A model generated the notes under the pieces. It did no database searches and was not told the DNA's origin. It was given only the letters and a program-made list of their open reading frames with translations. A stretch of DNA of 6,138 nucleotides, taken from the NCBI GenBank assembly GCA_938004025.1, contig CALKXC010000396.1, positions 1-6,138 on the forward strand, written 5' to 3'. The DNA comes from an uncultured Leucothrix sp. Lineage in GTDB: Bacteria; Pseudomonadota; Gammaproteobacteria; Thiotrichales; Thiotrichaceae. Shown one piece after another: positions 1-5,838 of this stretch. Position 1 is the first letter of the stretch, and every line of letters starts with the position of its first letter. Position numbers and translations under genes: made by a program.

Positions 1-309
1 TACAATTTCGCCGTTAGATTTGAAAAAGCGAACCTTTTTCCCATCTTCCAGAACTTTAAAACCAACACGGTCGCCCTTGCCTGTAGCTGGGTTAACCAGC
101 ATTACATTAGAAATATCTAGAGGCATATCTTTTTCGATTATCCCTCCAGTAACACCCGCATTAGGGTTGCCTTTCTGATGCTTCTTAGCAGTATTCACGC
201 CTTGAACCAAAACTTTACCATTTGACATGAGTTGAGTAATTGTGCTGCGTCGACCTTTGTCTTTGCCGCTTATTACTACCACTTCATCGCCTTTATTCAA
301 CTTATTCAT
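1..309 (-). CDS. rplX: 50S ribosomal protein L24, 3' end cut by window edge
   Basis: L24 is an early assembly protein of the large subunit that binds the 5' domain of 23S rRNA. The frame opens at ATG (309-307) and runs 103 codons to the window edge without a stop. E. coli L24 has 104 residues and the C-terminal FFKSN signature is already reached, so probably only one codon or so plus the stop is missing. The N-terminal KOW segment is visible ([15 protein letters not shown], residues 7-21), followed by the KKHQK motif and a C-terminal GDRVGF...[11 protein letters not shown] block. The KOW loop reads GRRSTI where E. coli has GKRGKV, a modest divergence. It starts 14 nt after rplN; a GGCGGA ribosome-binding site directly follows the rplN stop. 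Second gene of the spc operon. Confidence 0.96.
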   Translation of the reverse strand, partial: MNKLNKGDEVVVISGKDKGRRSTITQLMSNGKVLVQGVNTAKKHQKGNPNAGVTGGIIEKDMPLDISNVMLVNPATGKGDRVGFKVLEDGKKVRFFKSNGEIV

Positions 310-323
310 TTTACTAATCCGCC

Positions 324-692
324 TTACAATACTTCTGGTGCAAGAGAGATGATCTTCATGAAGTTCTTCGCTCTTAGCTCACGAGTTACAGGGCCGAAAA
401 TACGGGTTCCCATAGGCTCATTTTTTGAATTAAGTAAAACTGCAGAGTTATTATCAAAGCGAATTAAAGAGCCATCTTTGCGTCTTACGCCAGTAGCAGT
501 CCTTACAACCACTGCACTGTACACATCACCTTTTTTAACTTTACCGCGCGGAATTGCTTCCTGAATACTTACTTTGATGATGTCCCCTATCGCCGCATAA
601 CGACGATGAGAACCACCAAGTACTTTTATGCACTTGACTCTGCGGGCACCACTATTATCTGCCACTTGTAGAACAGTTTGCATCTGAATCAT
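324..692 (-). CDS. rplN: 50S ribosomal protein L14
   Basis: L14 sits on the subunit interface of the large subunit, contacts 16S rRNA helix 14 and is the docking site for the silencing factor RsfS. The 122-residue product is almost colinear with the 123-residue E. coli protein: VADNSGARR near the N terminus, [25 protein letters not shown], and the C-terminal block [12 protein letters not shown] ending in ISLAPEVL. It begins at ATG with only a weak CGGA ribosome-binding site about 9 nt upstream. It is conventionally the first gene of the spc operon, but here only 47 nt separate it from rpsQ, with no recognisable terminator, so it is probably read through from the S10 genes. Confidence 0.98.
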   Translation of the reverse strand: MIQMQTVLQVADNSGARRVKCIKVLGGSHRRYAAIGDIIKVSIQEAIPRGKVKKGDVYSAVVVRTATGVRRKDGSLIRFDNNSAVLLNSKNEPMGTRIFGPVTRELRAKNFMKIISLAPEVL

Positions 693-739
693 GATTTACA
701 TTCCGAGTTCAGCATTGAATCGAATTGAGAATTCTTAAA

Positions 740-1012
740 TTAAGAACCATCAACCACTTTAATTAAAGACCAAGACTTAGTCTTTGAAAGAGGACGGCAC
801 TCGTGAAAAATCACAGTATCGCCAGTCTTACAAATATTAGCTTCGTCATGAACGTGGTACTTAGTCGAACGACGGATATACTTTCCGTAGATCGGGTGAC
901 GAACTTTACGTTCAGTCATGACGGTGATAGTTTTATCCATCTTGTCACTAATAACCACACCTTGCATTGTGTGAGCAATCTTAACGTCTGCTACTTGTGC
1001 TTCTTCACTCAT
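740..1012 (-). CDS. rpsQ: 30S ribosomal protein S17
   Basis: S17 is a primary 16S rRNA-binding protein of the 5' domain with an OB-fold. The core is clear: [14 protein letters not shown] (residues 18-31), [19 protein letters not shown] (39-57), GDTV, then [11 protein letters not shown]. The product has 90 residues against 84 in E. coli; the extra length is an acidic N-terminal extension (MSEEAQ...), comparable to the extended Pseudomonas protein. The upstream ATG is preferred because an AGG motif lies 8 nt before it, inside the 3' end of rpmC. An internal Met at residue 16 would cut into the first conserved strand. The gene starts one nucleotide after the rpmC stop. It is the last gene of the S10 operon in the classical arrangement. 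Confidence 0.98.
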   Translation of the reverse strand: MSEEAQVADVKIAHTMQGVVISDKMDKTITVMTERKVRHPIYGKYIRRSTKYHVHDEANICKTGDTVIFHECRPLSKTKSWSLIKVVDGS

Positions 1013-1013
1013 T

Positions 1014-1208
1014 TTACTTACCTGCCTTCATTTCGGCTAAGATAGTCTTAATTCTGGCAATTTTGCGACGAGCAATTTTCATATCGGAAGGGCGACCTAA
1101 TTGTCCAGTAGCACGTTGCATACGAAGAGCAAACTGCTCTTTTAACGTACCCAAAAGCTCTTCGTTTAGCTCTTCTACACTTTTCTCGCGTAATTCACTC
1201 GCTTTCAT
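1014..1208 (-). CDS. rpmC: 50S ribosomal protein L29
   Basis: L29 is a small helical protein next to L23 at the polypeptide exit tunnel, near the docking site of trigger factor and SRP. The product has 64 residues (E. coli 63) and reads as a helical hairpin: [18 protein letters not shown] at the N terminus, then [14 protein letters not shown], then a basic second helix ([12 protein letters not shown]). I chose ATG at 1208-1206, which overlaps the rplP stop as TGATG. A GTG one codon upstream (1211-1209) is possible and would give MMKA..., but the AGG ribosome-binding site lies 7 nt from the ATG and only 4 nt from the GTG, and MKA is the usual start of the family. The tight overlap suggests translational coupling to rplP. 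Confidence 0.95.
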   Translation of the reverse strand: MKASELREKSVEELNEELLGTLKEQFALRMQRATGQLGRPSDMKIARRKIARIKTILAEMKAGK

Positions 1209-1621
1209 CACATTACCTGCCGTGTAACAAATGTGGTTTTCATAGGAAGTTTAGCCGCTGCAAGCGCGAACGCTTCTCTTGCTAATTCTTCTGAGACACC
1301 TTCCATTTCGTATAACATTTTTCCAGGCTGAATTTGGCAAACCCAATACTCAACATTACCCTTACCTTTACCCATTCGAACTTCTAATGGTTTACTGGTA
1401 ATAGGCTTGTCTGGGAAAACTCGGATCCAAATTTTACCGCCACGTTTGATATGACGAGTCATAGCACGACGAGCTGATTCAATTTGACGCGCTGTTAACC
1501 TTCCACGCTCAACTGCTTTAAGGCCAAATTCACCAAAGCTAACTTTACTACCCGTAACTGCAAGACCACGATTGCGACCTTTAAACTGCTTACGGAATTT
1601 TGTTCTTTTAGGCTGTAACAT
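1208..1621 (-). CDS. rplP: 50S ribosomal protein L16
   Basis: L16 binds near the A site and central protuberance of the large subunit and helps position the aminoacyl-tRNA elbow. The 137-residue product matches the 136-residue E. coli protein from [11 protein letters not shown] through GRLTARQIE, a [14 protein letters not shown] stretch and the [11 protein letters not shown] motif, ending in [10 protein letters not shown]. Arg82 in VRMGKGKG corresponds to E. coli Arg81, the residue hydroxylated by the oxygenase YcfD/RoxA, so the substrate site is retained; whether the enzyme is present cannot be seen here. One residue is inserted near position 23 relative to E. coli. An AGAGGT ribosome-binding site from the 14-nt gap after rpsC precedes the ATG. 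The stop TGA overlaps the rpmC start. Confidence 0.98.
   Translation of the reverse strand: MLQPKRTKFRKQFKGRNRGLAVTGSKVSFGEFGLKAVERGRLTARQIESARRAMTRHIKRGGKIWIRVFPDKPITSKPLEVRMGKGKGNVEYWVCQIQPGKMLYEMEGVSEELAREAFALAAAKLPMKTTFVTRQVM
1216..1220 (-). promoter_or_regulatory. ribosome-binding site that decides the rpmC start
   Basis: GCAGG, inside the last codons of rplP, ends 7 nt before the ATG at 1208 but only 4 nt before the alternative GTG at 1211. The spacing favours the ATG. Confidence 0.65.
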
Positions 1622-1635
1622 CTCTGACCTCTACT

Positions 1636-2322
1636 TTACTTTTTCTTGCCGTTTTTCTGGCTAGAACTTGCTTGTTTTTGCTCGAGGTCAAAAACTTCGC
1701 CCTTATAGATCCAAACCTTCACACCAATCACACCATAAGTAGTGTTAGCTCTTGAAGTTGCATAATCAACATCGGCTCTTAGTGTATGAAGTGGAACGCG
1801 ACCTTCTCTGTACCATTCTGTACGAGCAATTTCCGCACCATTCAAACGACCCGCTACTGCAACCTTGATACCAAGAGCGCCAAGGCGCATTGCATTGCTT
1901 ACGGCACGCTTCATAGCACGGCGGAACATAATACGACGTTCCAACTGATTTGCAATACTTTCTGCAACTAATTTCGCGTCAAGCTCAGGCTTGCGAATTT
2001 CTTCGATGTTAAGCTTTACGTTATTAGGATGAATATTCATCAACGTAGCTGTCTGTTGACGAAGCTTCTCAATATCAGCACCCTTCTGACCAATAACTAC
2101 ACCAGGACGAGCCGTATGAATCGTAATGAAAGCTGACTTTGCTGGACGCTCAATCTGAATACGACTGACAGATGCAGCAGCTAATTTCTTCTCTAAGAAA
2201 GAACGAACTTCTAAGTCCTTATGAAGAAAAGAAGCATACTCTTTACCTTCTGCGTACCACTTAGAACGCCAGTCCTGTGAGATACCTAGACGTATACCTG
2301 TTGGATTTACTTTTTGACCCAT
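1636..2322 (-). CDS. rpsC: 30S ribosomal protein S3
   Basis: S3 lies on the 30S head at the mRNA entry channel and contributes, with S4 and S5, to unwinding structured mRNA. The 228-residue product is slightly shorter than E. coli S3 (233). Visible parts are the N-terminal [13 protein letters not shown], a type II KH domain with the GxxG loop GQKG at residues 78-81, the [20 protein letters not shown] helix followed by the basic FRRAMKRAV helix (about 129-142), and the C-domain signature [20 protein letters not shown] with [16 protein letters not shown]. The tail ([18 protein letters not shown]) is basic and low in complexity, as is usual for the variable C terminus. The start follows rplV by 3 nt; its AGGGG ribosome-binding site is inside the last codons of rplV, pointing to coupling. 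Confidence 0.98.
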   Translation of the reverse strand: MGQKVNPTGIRLGISQDWRSKWYAEGKEYASFLHKDLEVRSFLEKKLAAASVSRIQIERPAKSAFITIHTARPGVVIGQKGADIEKLRQQTATLMNIHPNNVKLNIEEIRKPELDAKLVAESIANQLERRIMFRRAMKRAVSNAMRLGALGIKVAVAGRLNGAEIARTEWYREGRVPLHTLRADVDYATSRANTTYGVIGVKVWIYKGEVFDLEQKQASSSQKNGKKK

Positions 2323-2325
2323 AAC

Positions 2326-2670
2326 TTAAACCCCTGTCCCGGCATCACCGACAACTAGCGTAATATGACTGGTGCGCTTCAAAATTCTATCTGCACGACC
2401 TTTGGCACGAGGCATGATCCGTTTCATAGTTGGACCCTGATCTACGTAAACCTTCGTAATTTTTAACTCATCGATATCAGCACCTTCATTGTGCTCTGCA
2501 TTTGCAATTGCTGAGTTAAGAACTTTTTTCAAGATTGCAGCGCCCTTCTTCGGACTAAACTGCAAAAGCTCAAGTGCCTTTTCAACTGGCATACCGCGTA
2601 CTTGATCGGCTACCAATCTACATTTCTGTGGCGAAATTCTTGCGAATTGTAATTTTGCTGAAACTTCCAT
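2326..2670 (-). CDS. rplV: 50S ribosomal protein L22
   Basis: L22 binds 23S rRNA and sends a long beta-hairpin into the exit tunnel, where with L4 it forms the constriction sensed by macrolides and by arrest peptides. The 114-residue product (E. coli 110) shows the N-terminal helix block [30 protein letters not shown] (residues 52-67), and the hairpin [19 protein letters not shown] (78-96). The MKR tip, where resistance deletions occur in E. coli, is intact at 82-84. It ends in a four-residue longer tail (GDAGTGV) than the E. coli VVVSDR end. A CCAGGT ribosome-binding site lies at the rpsS 3' end, 6 nt intergenic distance. Confidence 0.98.
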   Translation of the reverse strand: MEVSAKLQFARISPQKCRLVADQVRGMPVEKALELLQFSPKKGAAILKKVLNSAIANAEHNEGADIDELKITKVYVDQGPTMKRIMPRAKGRADRILKRTSHITLVVGDAGTGV

Positions 2671-2676
2671 TATTAA

Positions 2677-2949
2677 TTACCTGGCCTTCTTATCAGCAAC
2701 ATGACCGCGGAATAAGCGAGTAGGTGAAAACTCACCTAGCTTATGCCCGACCATATTCTCGTTAATCAAAACTGGCACATGTTGACGCCCGTTATGCACA
2801 GCAATAGTTAAACCAACCATTTCAGGCAATATCATGGAACGTCTTGACCATGTTTTAACTGGCTTACGATCGTTATTTTTAACGGCTGTAAGCACTTTTG
2901 TCATCAAATGATGATCGACAAATGGACCTTTCTTTAGAGAACGTGGCAC
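2677..2949 (-). CDS. rpsS: 30S ribosomal protein S19 (GTG start)
   Basis: S19 belongs to the 30S head, pairs with S13 and reaches towards the A-site finger and tRNA. The product has 90 residues (E. coli 92) and is a clear match: [10 protein letters not shown] at the N terminus, [20 protein letters not shown] (33-52), HNGRQHVPV, and [11 protein letters not shown] with a short basic tail HVADKKAR. The start codon is GTG (2949-2947), not ATG. It is supported because the invariant PRSLKKGPF follows it directly and an AAGAGG ribosome-binding site lies about 8 nt upstream, within the last codons and stop of rplB. The intergenic distance to rplB is 5 nt. GTG is unusual among the genes of this cluster, which otherwise use ATG. 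Confidence 0.97.
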   Translation of the reverse strand: MPRSLKKGPFVDHHLMTKVLTAVKNNDRKPVKTWSRRSMILPEMVGLTIAVHNGRQHVPVLINENMVGHKLGEFSPTRLFRGHVADKKAR

Positions 2950-2954
2950 GTCAA

Positions 2955-3782
2955 TTACCTCTTATTTCTGCGACGTACGATTAACTTATCCGTACTTTTG
3001 TTCTTGCGAGTCTTGAAGCCCTTGGTAGGAGTTCCCCAAGGAGAAACAGGATGGCGACCACCTGATGTTTTACCTTCACCACCACCATGTGGATGGTCGA
3101 TAGGATTCATTGCCACACCGCGAACTGTTGGCCTAACACCCATGTGACGCTTAGCACCGGCCTTACCAAGCTTACGCAAACCATGCTCTTGGTTGCCAAC
3201 TTCACCGATCGTCGCACGACAAGCTGATAGTACTTTACGCATTTCACCAGAGCGTAAACGAAGTGTCGAATAACGACCCTCACGTGCTACTAACTGGACT
3301 GAAGTACCCGCGCTTCGTGCTATTTGAGCACCTTTGCCAGGTTTCATCTCTACACAGTGAATAACTGTACCAACTGGAATATTCTTAATCTGCATTGCGT
3401 TACCAGGAGAGATAACTGCAGAATCACCTGAGACAATATTTGCACCTGCAGAAACACCTCTTGGTGCAATTATATAGCGACGTTCACCGTCGGCATACTT
3501 AAGCAATGCAATGTTTGCTGTGCGATTTGGATCATATTCCAAACGCTCTACGACCGCTGGAACACCATCTTTGTTACGTTTGAAATCTATAATGCGATAG
3601 TGCTGCTTGTGCCCGCCACCAATATGACGAACCGTAATGCGGCCATTATTGTTACGTCCGCCAGATTTGCTTTGACGCTCTAGAAGAGCCTTGTGTGGCT
3701 TTCCAGTATGTAACTCTTTATTAACAACTCTAACCTGATGACGACGACCAGGTGAAGTTGGCTTCATTTTTACTAATGCCAT
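2955..3782 (-). CDS. rplB: 50S ribosomal protein L2
   Basis: L2 is one of the most conserved large-subunit proteins. It binds 23S rRNA domain IV, is needed for subunit association and lies close to the peptidyl transferase centre. The 275-residue product (E. coli 273) has the N-terminal KPTSPGRRH, the [19 protein letters not shown] block (residues 55-73), an SH3-like barrel with [35 protein letters not shown], and the C-terminal signature [13 protein letters not shown] (225-237). His230 corresponds to the E. coli residue His229 implicated in subunit activity. The tail is strongly basic (VRRRNKR). A GGAGAGG ribosome-binding site 8 nt before the ATG lies within the 3' end of rplW, with a gap of 3 nt. 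Confidence 0.99.
   Translation of the reverse strand: MALVKMKPTSPGRRHQVRVVNKELHTGKPHKALLERQSKSGGRNNNGRITVRHIGGGHKQHYRIIDFKRNKDGVPAVVERLEYDPNRTANIALLKYADGERRYIIAPRGVSAGANIVSGDSAVISPGNAMQIKNIPVGTVIHCVEMKPGKGAQIARSAGTSVQLVAREGRYSTLRLRSGEMRKVLSACRATIGEVGNQEHGLRKLGKAGAKRHMGVRPTVRGVAMNPIDHPHGGGEGKTSGGRHPVSPWGTPTKGFKTRKNKSTDKLIVRRRNKR
2958..2963 (-). promoter_or_regulatory. ribosome-binding site for the GTG start of rpsS
   Basis: AAGAGG forms the last two sense codons of rplB and lies about 8 nt before the rpsS GTG. The strong match to the Shine-Dalgarno consensus explains how the weaker start codon can be used efficiently. Confidence 0.75.
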
Positions 3783-3785
3783 GAC

Positions 3786-4082
3786 TTATGCCTCTCCCTG
3801 AAGATCAATAGAACTGCCTTCAGCAAGTTTTACGTAGGCCTTCTTCCAGTCTTTACGCTTACCAGTTCGCTTACCAAAGTTTTTGGCTTTACCTTTAACT
3901 TTAACGGTACGAACATCTTCAACTTTAACTTCAAACAACTGCTCTACTGCTTTCTTAATTTCTAACTTAGAAGCATCAACCGCCACTTTAAAAGCAGTAC
4001 GATTTGCAGACTCTGAAATATTGACCGTCTTCTCAGTCACGTGAGGACCGAATACGACTTGATAGATACGCTCTTGATTCAT
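3786..4082 (-). CDS. rplW: 50S ribosomal protein L23
   Basis: L23 sits at the exit of the peptide tunnel and is the docking protein for trigger factor and the signal recognition particle. The product from ATG 4082 has 98 residues (E. coli 100): [16 protein letters not shown] at the N terminus, then [28 protein letters not shown], the basic loop [23 protein letters not shown], and an acidic end. The Glu of HVTEK is the trigger-factor contact described in E. coli (HVSEK) and is conserved. I chose ATG 4082 over a GTG three codons upstream (4091): the CAGGAG motif is 8 nt from the ATG but overlaps the GTG. The ATG overlaps the rplD stop as ATGA, so translation is probably coupled. Confidence 0.96.
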   Translation of the reverse strand: MNQERIYQVVFGPHVTEKTVNISESANRTAFKVAVDASKLEIKKAVEQLFEVKVEDVRTVKVKGKAKNFGKRTGKRKDWKKAYVKLAEGSSIDLQGEA

Positions 4083-4681
4083 GATAACCACTCCTGAACT
4101 TTACCAATAGCTGCAGTAGTGATTAACACCTTCTCGTGACCTACTAAGCTCACAGGATTCAATGCAGAGACACCTAATGCCTCACAGTGTGGAATGTTGC
4201 GAGATGAAAGATAAACGTTCTTATCGTCATTATCAGTAACAATTAATACATCACTGCAATCTAACTGACTCAACTTAGAAACCATTGACTTAGTTTTTGC
4301 ATCTTCCATTGAGAAGTCATCAACAACAACCAAGCGATCCTGACGTACCAACTCAGAAAAGATAGAGCGAATAGCCGCGCGATACATTTTCTTGTTTAGT
4401 TTCTTTGAGAAATCTCTTGGCTTAGCGGCGAATGTAACACCACCACTGCGCCAGATTGGACTTCTAGAAGTACCTGCACGAGCTCGGCCTGTACCTTTTT
4501 GACGCCAAGGCTTAATACCACCGCCACTGACTTCTGAACGTGTTTTTTGTGCTTTAGTCCCAGAACGGCCGCCTGCCATATAGGCCACTACCGCTTGGTG
4601 AACCAGTGTTTCATTAAAGTCTTTAGCGAATACCGCCTCATCGACATTCAACGAACCACCATTGGTGATCTGTAATTCCAT
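4079..4681 (-). CDS. rplD: 50S ribosomal protein L4, likely autogenous regulator of the S10 genes
   Basis: L4 binds domain I of 23S rRNA, and its long loop lines the tunnel constriction opposite L22. In E. coli free L4 also represses the S10 operon, by premature termination and by blocking translation. The 200-residue product (E. coli 201) has the [19 protein letters not shown] helix (21-39), the extended loop with [25 protein letters not shown] (57-70) and [11 protein letters not shown] (74-84), then the globular domain with [22 protein letters not shown]. The part of the family known to be needed for regulation lies in the globular region and is complete here. Given the terminator and the buried ribosome-binding site before rplC, two structures this protein might control, its gene is in the right transcript for feedback; binding is inferred, not seen. 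It starts 5 nt after rplC. Confidence 0.98.
   Translation of the reverse strand: MELQITNGGSLNVDEAVFAKDFNETLVHQAVVAYMAGGRSGTKAQKTRSEVSGGGIKPWRQKGTGRARAGTSRSPIWRSGGVTFAAKPRDFSKKLNKKMYRAAIRSIFSELVRQDRLVVVDDFSMEDAKTKSMVSKLSQLDCSDVLIVTDNDDKNVYLSSRNIPHCEALGVSALNPVSLVGHEKVLITTAAIGKVQEWLS
4091..4096 (-). promoter_or_regulatory. ribosome-binding site that decides the rplW start
   Basis: CAGGAG within the 3' end of rplD ends 8 nt before the ATG at 4082. It overlaps the possible GTG start at 4091, which rules that codon out as an efficient start. Confidence 0.75.
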
Positions 4682-4686
4682 CTTAA

Positions 4687-5316
4687 TTAACCCTTTATAG
4701 CCGGCTTAATGACAACGCTTGAACCGCGCGCACCAGGCACTGCGCCCTTTACCAGCAACAGATTTCTTTCTGCGTCAACTCTAACAACAGTAAGATTCTG
4801 TGTAGTATGGTTTACCGAGCCCATATGACCCGCCATTTTCTTACCTTTGAAGACACGACCAGGAGTTTGGTTTTGACCAATCGATCCCGGAGTACGGTGA
4901 TTGATAGAGTTACCATGAGTGGCATCTTTACCAGCAAAGTTATATCGCTTCAAAACACCTGCGAAACCTTTACCCTTAGACACACCCGTGACATCAACTA
5001 CCTGCCCTTCTTCAAATACATCTACCGACACACTTGAACCCAACTCGTAGTCGGCAGGATCGATGCGAACCTCACGACAATTTGAACCGGCTTCAACTTT
5101 TGCTTTAGCATAGTGACCAGCGAGAGCCTTATTAACACGCGAGGCTTTCTTGGTTCCAGCTAACAACTGAACAGCATTATAACCATCAGTTTCGATAGTT
5201 TTAACCTGAGATACACGGTTAGGCGTCACCTCAATTACTGTTACAGGAGTAGCAGCACCATCTTCACTAAAAACTCGGGTCATCCCAACTTTTTGACCCA
5301 GCAGACTGATTGCCAT
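4687..5316 (-). CDS. rplC: 50S ribosomal protein L3
   Basis: L3 is one of the initiator proteins of 50S assembly and sends a finger to the peptidyl transferase centre. The product has 209 residues, the same length as E. coli. It shows [14 protein letters not shown] (7-20), PVTVIEV, the [17 protein letters not shown] segment (111-127), then [20 protein letters not shown] (131-150), and [16 protein letters not shown]. Gln150 corresponds to the residue methylated by PrmB in E. coli and is kept. It ends with [16 protein letters not shown] and a short basic tail. The ATG follows a strong GAGAGGTG ribosome-binding site that can be buried in a hairpin (5321-5354). It is the first gene after a 205-nt gap carrying a terminator and a promoter candidate, so it may be the true first gene of the regulated S10 unit here. 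Confidence 0.99.
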   Translation of the reverse strand: MAISLLGQKVGMTRVFSEDGAATPVTVIEVTPNRVSQVKTIETDGYNAVQLLAGTKKASRVNKALAGHYAKAKVEAGSNCREVRIDPADYELGSSVSVDVFEEGQVVDVTGVSKGKGFAGVLKRYNFAGKDATHGNSINHRTPGSIGQNQTPGRVFKGKKMAGHMGSVNHTTQNLTVVRVDAERNLLLVKGAVPGARGSSVVIKPAIKG

Positions 5317-5320
5317 TTGG

Positions 5321-5354
5321 CACCTCTCTTACAAGACAGCTCATTAAAGAGGCG
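5321..5354 (-). promoter_or_regulatory. hairpin that sequesters the rplC ribosome-binding site
   Basis: In the transcript, CGCCTCTTT (5354-5346) can pair with AGAGAGGTG (5329-5321), giving nine consecutive pairs, two of them G-U, around a 16-nt loop. The 3' arm is the Shine-Dalgarno of rplC itself, so the stem would block initiation at rplC. In the E. coli S10 leader a hairpin likewise contains the ribosome-binding site of the first gene. The pairing was found by eye; no folding energy was computed. Confidence 0.5.
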
Positions 5355-5358
5355 TCTT
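5333..5358 (-). promoter_or_regulatory. competing hairpin that would free the rplC ribosome-binding site
   Basis: AAGACG (5358-5353) can pair with TGTCTT (5338-5333), and after one C-C mismatch CTC (5351-5349) pairs with GAG (5342-5340), closing a six-nucleotide loop TTTAAT. This stem uses most of the anti-Shine-Dalgarno strand (5346-5354), so it excludes the sequestering hairpin and leaves 5321-5329 open. It would also form first during transcription because it is completed before the ribosome-binding site is made. A two-state switch is inferred from these overlaps. Confidence 0.4.
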
Positions 5359-5378
5359 CTAAACATAAAAATCGTTGG

Positions 5379-5409
5379 AAAAAATTGGCCCGACCAGTGG
5401 TCGAGCCAA
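5379..5409 (-). terminator. intrinsic terminator or attenuator between rpsJ and rplC
   Basis: On the minus strand TTGGCTCGACC (5409-5399) and GGTCGGGCCAA (5395-5385) form an 11-bp stem with a single G-U pair and the loop ACT (5398-5396), directly followed by six T residues (5384-5379). This is the full signature of a Rho-independent terminator reading towards rplC. The reverse direction has no T-run after the stem, so it acts on the minus strand only. Another T5 run follows at 5371-5367. It either ends the tuf-rpsJ transcript or works as an attenuator of the rplC-onward genes; the absence of another strong promoter candidate downstream favours partial, regulated termination. Confidence 0.8.
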
Positions 5410-5420
5410 GAAAGCGGTGA

Positions 5421-5452
5421 ATTATGCCAGAACGTCCGAGAATAATAAACAA
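5421..5452 (-). promoter_or_regulatory. candidate promoter for rplC onward, extended -10
   Basis: CATAAT (5426-5421) matches the sigma-70 -10 hexamer at five of six positions and is preceded by TGG, the extended -10 motif TGn (5429-5427). The -35 region is poor: TTTATT (5449-5444) at a 17-nt spacing, or TTGTTT (5452-5447) at 20 nt. The flanking stretch 5441-5460 is very AT-rich, which can help an extended -10 promoter. Transcription would begin near 5414, a few nucleotides ahead of the terminator hairpin, giving a leader of about 100 nt before rplC. It is a candidate only. Confidence 0.4.
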
Positions 5453-5487
5453 TAAAATTCACATTTCTCTAGCACACATTCGAAACC

Positions 5488-5508
5488 TGAGTCAGACCAT
5501 CTAACTCA
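5488..5508 (-). other. small hairpin just after rpsJ
   Basis: TGAGTTAG (5508-5501) pairs with CTGACTCA (5495-5488) over eight positions, one of them G-U, around the loop ATGGT. It starts 13 nt after the rpsJ stop. No T-run follows, so it is not an intrinsic terminator; it could protect the 3' end of the upstream message or be part of the folded leader. It may also be coincidental. Confidence 0.35.
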
Positions 5509-5521
5509 CCGTTCAAACGTA

Positions 5522-5833
5522 TTAATTCAGCTTGATTTGCACATCCACACCAGCAGCCAAATCGAGCTTCATTAGCGCATCGACTGTTCTCTCGGTAGGA
5601 TCAACAATATCCATCAAACGCTTGTGCGTACGAATCTCATACTGATCACGAGCATCCTTATTTACATGCGGCGATGTTAATACAGTAAAACGCTCTTTAC
5701 GAGTCGGCAACGGAATCGGACCTTTTACTCGAGCACCGGTTCTCTTAGCAGTTTCAACAATCTCGCTAGCAGAACGATCAATCAGCTTATGATCAAATGC
5801 TTTTAAACGAATACGGATTCTTTGATTAGACAT
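5522..5833 (-). CDS. rpsJ: 30S ribosomal protein S10 (NusE)
   Basis: S10 is a 30S head protein that also acts as NusE, the partner of NusB in antitermination complexes and of NusG in coupling transcription to translation. The product has 103 residues, exactly the E. coli length, with [17 protein letters not shown] (3-19), [28 protein letters not shown] as the extended rRNA-binding loop region, [19 protein letters not shown] and a C-terminal [10 protein letters not shown]. The ATG is preceded by a weak TTGAG motif at the end of tuf. It lies 5 nt after the tuf stop but 205 nt before rplC, so by spacing it belongs to the str transcript rather than heading an S10 operon of its own. Confidence 0.99.
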   Translation of the reverse strand: MSNQRIRIRLKAFDHKLIDRSASEIVETAKRTGARVKGPIPLPTRKERFTVLTSPHVNKDARDQYEIRTHKRLMDIVDPTERTVDALMKLDLAAGVDVQIKLN

Positions 5834-5838
5834 ATTTT

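Noticed and set aside
232..564. Plus-strand open frame of 110 codons opposite rplN and rplX
   Set aside because: It lies antisense to two highly conserved genes, has no resemblance to a known protein and is explained by the codon pattern of the opposite strand.
722..734. GAATT/AATTC hairpin before rplN considered as the S10 terminator
   Set aside because: Only five A-T-rich pairs and no following U-run; too weak for intrinsic termination.
4807..5037. Plus-strand open frame opposite rplC
   Set aside because: Antisense shadow of L3 without ribosome-binding site or recognisable product. The same holds for the shorter plus-strand frames at 803-1045, 997-1227, 1786-1971 and 5822-6031.
5267..5462. 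Two overlapping minus-strand open frames of about 60 codons in the rpsJ-rplC gap, candidates for a leader peptide or small protein
   Set aside because: Both run through the terminator and into rplC in another frame, lack a good ribosome-binding site, and their translations show no family resemblance. The stretch is better explained as structured RNA.
5457..5483. Repeated AATGTG words in the AT-rich part of the rpsJ-rplC gap, considered as an operator
   Set aside because: Two six-base copies in an AT-rich stretch are expected by chance, and the spacing does not match a regulator site I can name.
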